In this document: in pieces, positions 5,976 through 7,207 of the stretch
Layout: every line of letters begins with the position of its first letter
Position numbering within the stretch: the first letter of the stretch is position 1
Position numbers and translations under genes: made by a program
NCBI GenBank assembly: GCA_027067085.1
Contig: JAMOMM010000444.1
Coordinates: forward strand, 1-7,207
Direction: 5' to 3'
Length of the DNA: 7,207 bases
Origin: Hyphomicrobiales bacterium
Lineage (GTDB): Bacteria; Pseudomonadota; Alphaproteobacteria; Rhizobiales; Aestuariivirgaceae
The notes under the pieces: generated by a model
What the model saw: only the letters and a program-made list of their open reading frames with translations
Told to the model about the DNA's origin: nothing
Databases searched by the model: none

Positions 5976-6806
5976 ATGACTGAAAAACTGGGAACGTTGA
6001 TGACGAAAACTAAAAATGGCGACAGTAAAAGTAAATTAAAAGAAAAATTCTCTCTTAAACGCTGGTTGCCGCTCATTGCTCTGGCCATCGCGGTTGGTAC
6101 AGCCTTTTCGTTTGGCTTGCATAAGCATTTAACGTTGACCGCTTTTGCCGAACACAGAGATTTTCTAACAAATTACGTCTCAGAAAACTTTGTTCTCGCT
6201 GTTCTGGCTTATACAGGGATTTACACCCTCACCACTGCTTTGTCCTTACCGGGCGGTGCTTTGTTGACATTAATGGGTGGCTTTTTGTTTGGTTGGCTTG
6301 TGGCTGGATCCGTCACTATTTTTGCGGCTACCTCTGGTGCTGTTTTCGTTTTTATGATCGCTCGATCATCATTGGGGGCGTTTTTAACCCAGAAAGCTGG
6401 ACCATTTGTGAAAAAGCTATCAGATGGATTTAATGACGATGCTTTTAGTTATATGATGTTCTTGCGCCTTGTGCCGGTTTTTCCATTTTGGCTAATCAAT
6501 ATAGCGCCAGCATTGTTCAACGTGAAAATGCGTACCTATGTGGTGACAACGTTTTTAGGTATTATCCCTGGCACCTTTGCAATTGCATTACTCGGTTCTG
6601 GTTTGGGCAGTGTTATCGATAAGCAAAAAGAAATTTTTGAGGCTTGTGTGACAGAAAAGGGCGCAGAAAATTGCATCTTTAGTGTAGATGCCTCATCATT
6701 GATAACTCTACAGCTTTTAGCAGCATTTGCAGCGCTTGGCTTTGTTTCGCTTATCCCCTTTGCGATCAAACATTGGAAAGCTCGTGCCAAAGCTTCAGCG
6801 TCTTGA
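5976..6806 (+). CDS. TVP38/TMEM64 family (DedA superfamily) inner-membrane protein
   Basis: This 276-residue polytopic membrane protein belongs to the SNARE-associated/DedA/VTT superfamily, whose members move or flip lipids or other small solutes; no specific substrate is known for this branch. A lysine-rich N-terminus (1-29) precedes the first membrane helix (about 31-48). The signature core follows: LSLPGGALLTLMGGFLFG (89-106), a hydrophobic stretch ending at R130, FLRLVPVFPFWLIN (162-175) with the conserved R-x-x-P, and GIIPGTF (195-201) with a small-residue helix. A last helix spans about 242-264, and the tail is basic. Cys224 and Cys233 sit in the loop before it. The ATG at 5976 has AGAGG 4 nt upstream; M9 (6000, with GGGA ahead) is an alternative start. 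The next gene is a disulfide oxidoreductase 51 nt on, probably cotranscribed, and the two families are known as natural fusions. Confidence 0.9.
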   Translation: MTEKLGTLMTKTKNGDSKSKLKEKFSLKRWLPLIALAIAVGTAFSFGLHKHLTLTAFAEHRDFLTNYVSENFVLAVLAYTGIYTLTTALSLPGGALLTLMGGFLFGWLVAGSVTIFAATSGAVFVFMIARSSLGAFLTQKAGPFVKKLSDGFNDDAFSYMMFLRLVPVFPFWLINIAPALFNVKMRTYVVTTFLGIIPGTFAIALLGSGLGSVIDKQKEIFEACVTEKGAENCIFSVDASSLITLQLLAAFAALGFVSLIPFAIKHWKARAKASAS

Positions 6807-6857
6807 GCTTTAAGATTTGTTTCGCCCTCATTTTAAATATTGGTATAGGATTATTGT

Positions 6858-7207
6858 ATGCCTAAAACTTCAAACACTATTTTTTGTGATATTTGCGTTA
6901 TTGGCGCTGGTTCTGGCGGTCTAAGTGTTGCCGCGGCAGCTGCTAGCTTTGGTGAACACGTTGTCTTGATCGAAAAAGCTGAAATGGGTGGGGATTGTTT
7001 GAATACAGGCTGTGTGCCCTCAAAAGCATTATTAGCAGCAGCAAAACACGCCCATGCGTTTTCAACGGGTGAACCATTTGGCATAAAAGCCCAAAAACCT
7101 AAAGTCAATTTTGCCAAAGTAAACGATCACGTAAAAGGGGTTATTGCGGGCATCGCCCCACATGATTCTGTTGAACGCTTTGAAAGCCTTGGAGTTACCG
7201 TCATTCA
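6858..7207 (+). CDS. FAD-dependent pyridine nucleotide-disulfide oxidoreductase, mercuric reductase/lipoamide dehydrogenase-like (5' part only)
   Basis: The first 116 codons of a class I flavoprotein disulfide reductase are present; family members are usually about 450-500 residues, so three quarters of the gene lies past the right edge. The FAD-binding beta-alpha-beta fold shows as CDICVIGAGSGGLSVA with GAGSGG at 16-21 and the ribose-binding E39 in VLIEK. The redox-active motif is GGDCLNTGCVPSK, with C47 and C52 as the disulfide pair. The latter motif is shared by mercuric reductases, dihydrolipoamide dehydrogenases and glutathione reductases. The N-terminal HMA metal-binding domain of many MerA proteins is absent, and the C-terminal Cys pair of true MerA cannot be checked here. 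The ATG at 6858 follows AGGA 7 nt upstream. Placement after a TVP38-family gene suggests the membrane-linked oxidoreductase branch rather than a pyruvate dehydrogenase E3 subunit. Confidence 0.88.
   Translation, partial: MPKTSNTIFCDICVIGAGSGGLSVAAAAASFGEHVVLIEKAEMGGDCLNTGCVPSKALLAAAKHAHAFSTGEPFGIKAQKPKVNFAKVNDHVKGVIAGIAPHDSVERFESLGVTVI

Noticed and set aside
6851..7117. 88-codon minus-strand frame at the right edge
   Set aside because: It is antisense to the FAD oxidoreductase, whose GAGSGG and CxxxxC motifs are clear on the plus strand.
6858..7207. Mercury resistance operon
   Set aside because: The C-x4-C motif is shared across the whole disulfide reductase family; no merR, merT, merP or HMA domain is visible and the diagnostic C-terminal cysteines lie outside the window.

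Overview
The window comes from a moderately AT-rich alphaproteobacterium, most likely Hyphomicrobiales or a relative. The basis is gene order (rpmH-rnpA-yidC-engB-argB-HAD nucleotidase-dapD, an arrangement I know from this class) and protein character (alphaproteobacterial-type YidC, the tetrahydrodipicolinate succinylase branch of lysine synthesis). No species is assigned.

Bases 1-5573 hold a tightly packed minus-strand block. In transcription order it contains rpmH (ribosomal protein L34), rnpA (RNase P protein), yidC (inner-membrane insertase), engB/yihA (ribosome-assembly GTPase), argB (acetylglutamate kinase), a HAD-family pyrimidine 5'-nucleotidase-like hydrolase, and dapD, whose 3' end runs off the left edge. 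Gaps are 24 nt (rpmH-rnpA), 35 nt (rnpA-yidC), a 1-nt stop/start overlap (yidC-engB), 86 nt (engB-argB), 102 nt (argB-HAD) and 10 nt (HAD-dapD). The first four genes serve translation, ribosome assembly and membrane-protein insertion. The last three join arginine synthesis, a nucleotide phosphatase and lysine/peptidoglycan-precursor synthesis. The wider gaps before argB and before the HAD gene are where extra promoters or post-transcriptional control could sit.

Bases 5574-5975 form a divergent intergenic region. It holds a plausible housekeeping promoter for the rpmH operon and an imperfect 18-position inverted repeat of unknown role near its right end.

Bases 5976-7207 read on the plus strand. 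They encode a TVP38/TMEM64 (DedA superfamily) membrane protein followed, after 51 nt, by the first 116 codons of a FAD/NAD(P)H disulfide oxidoreductase with a redox-active C-x4-C motif (mercuric reductase / dihydrolipoamide dehydrogenase family). These two families are also known as single fused polypeptides, so the pair probably works together at the membrane. This is the least understood part of the window.

I found no mobile element, CRISPR array, tRNA or rRNA. Most of the window is conserved housekeeping sequence. The items worth a second look are the TVP38/oxidoreductase pair, the intergenic inverted repeat at 5866-5908, a perfect inverted repeat touching the ribosome-binding site of the HAD gene, and a small in-frame repeat in the YidC linker.
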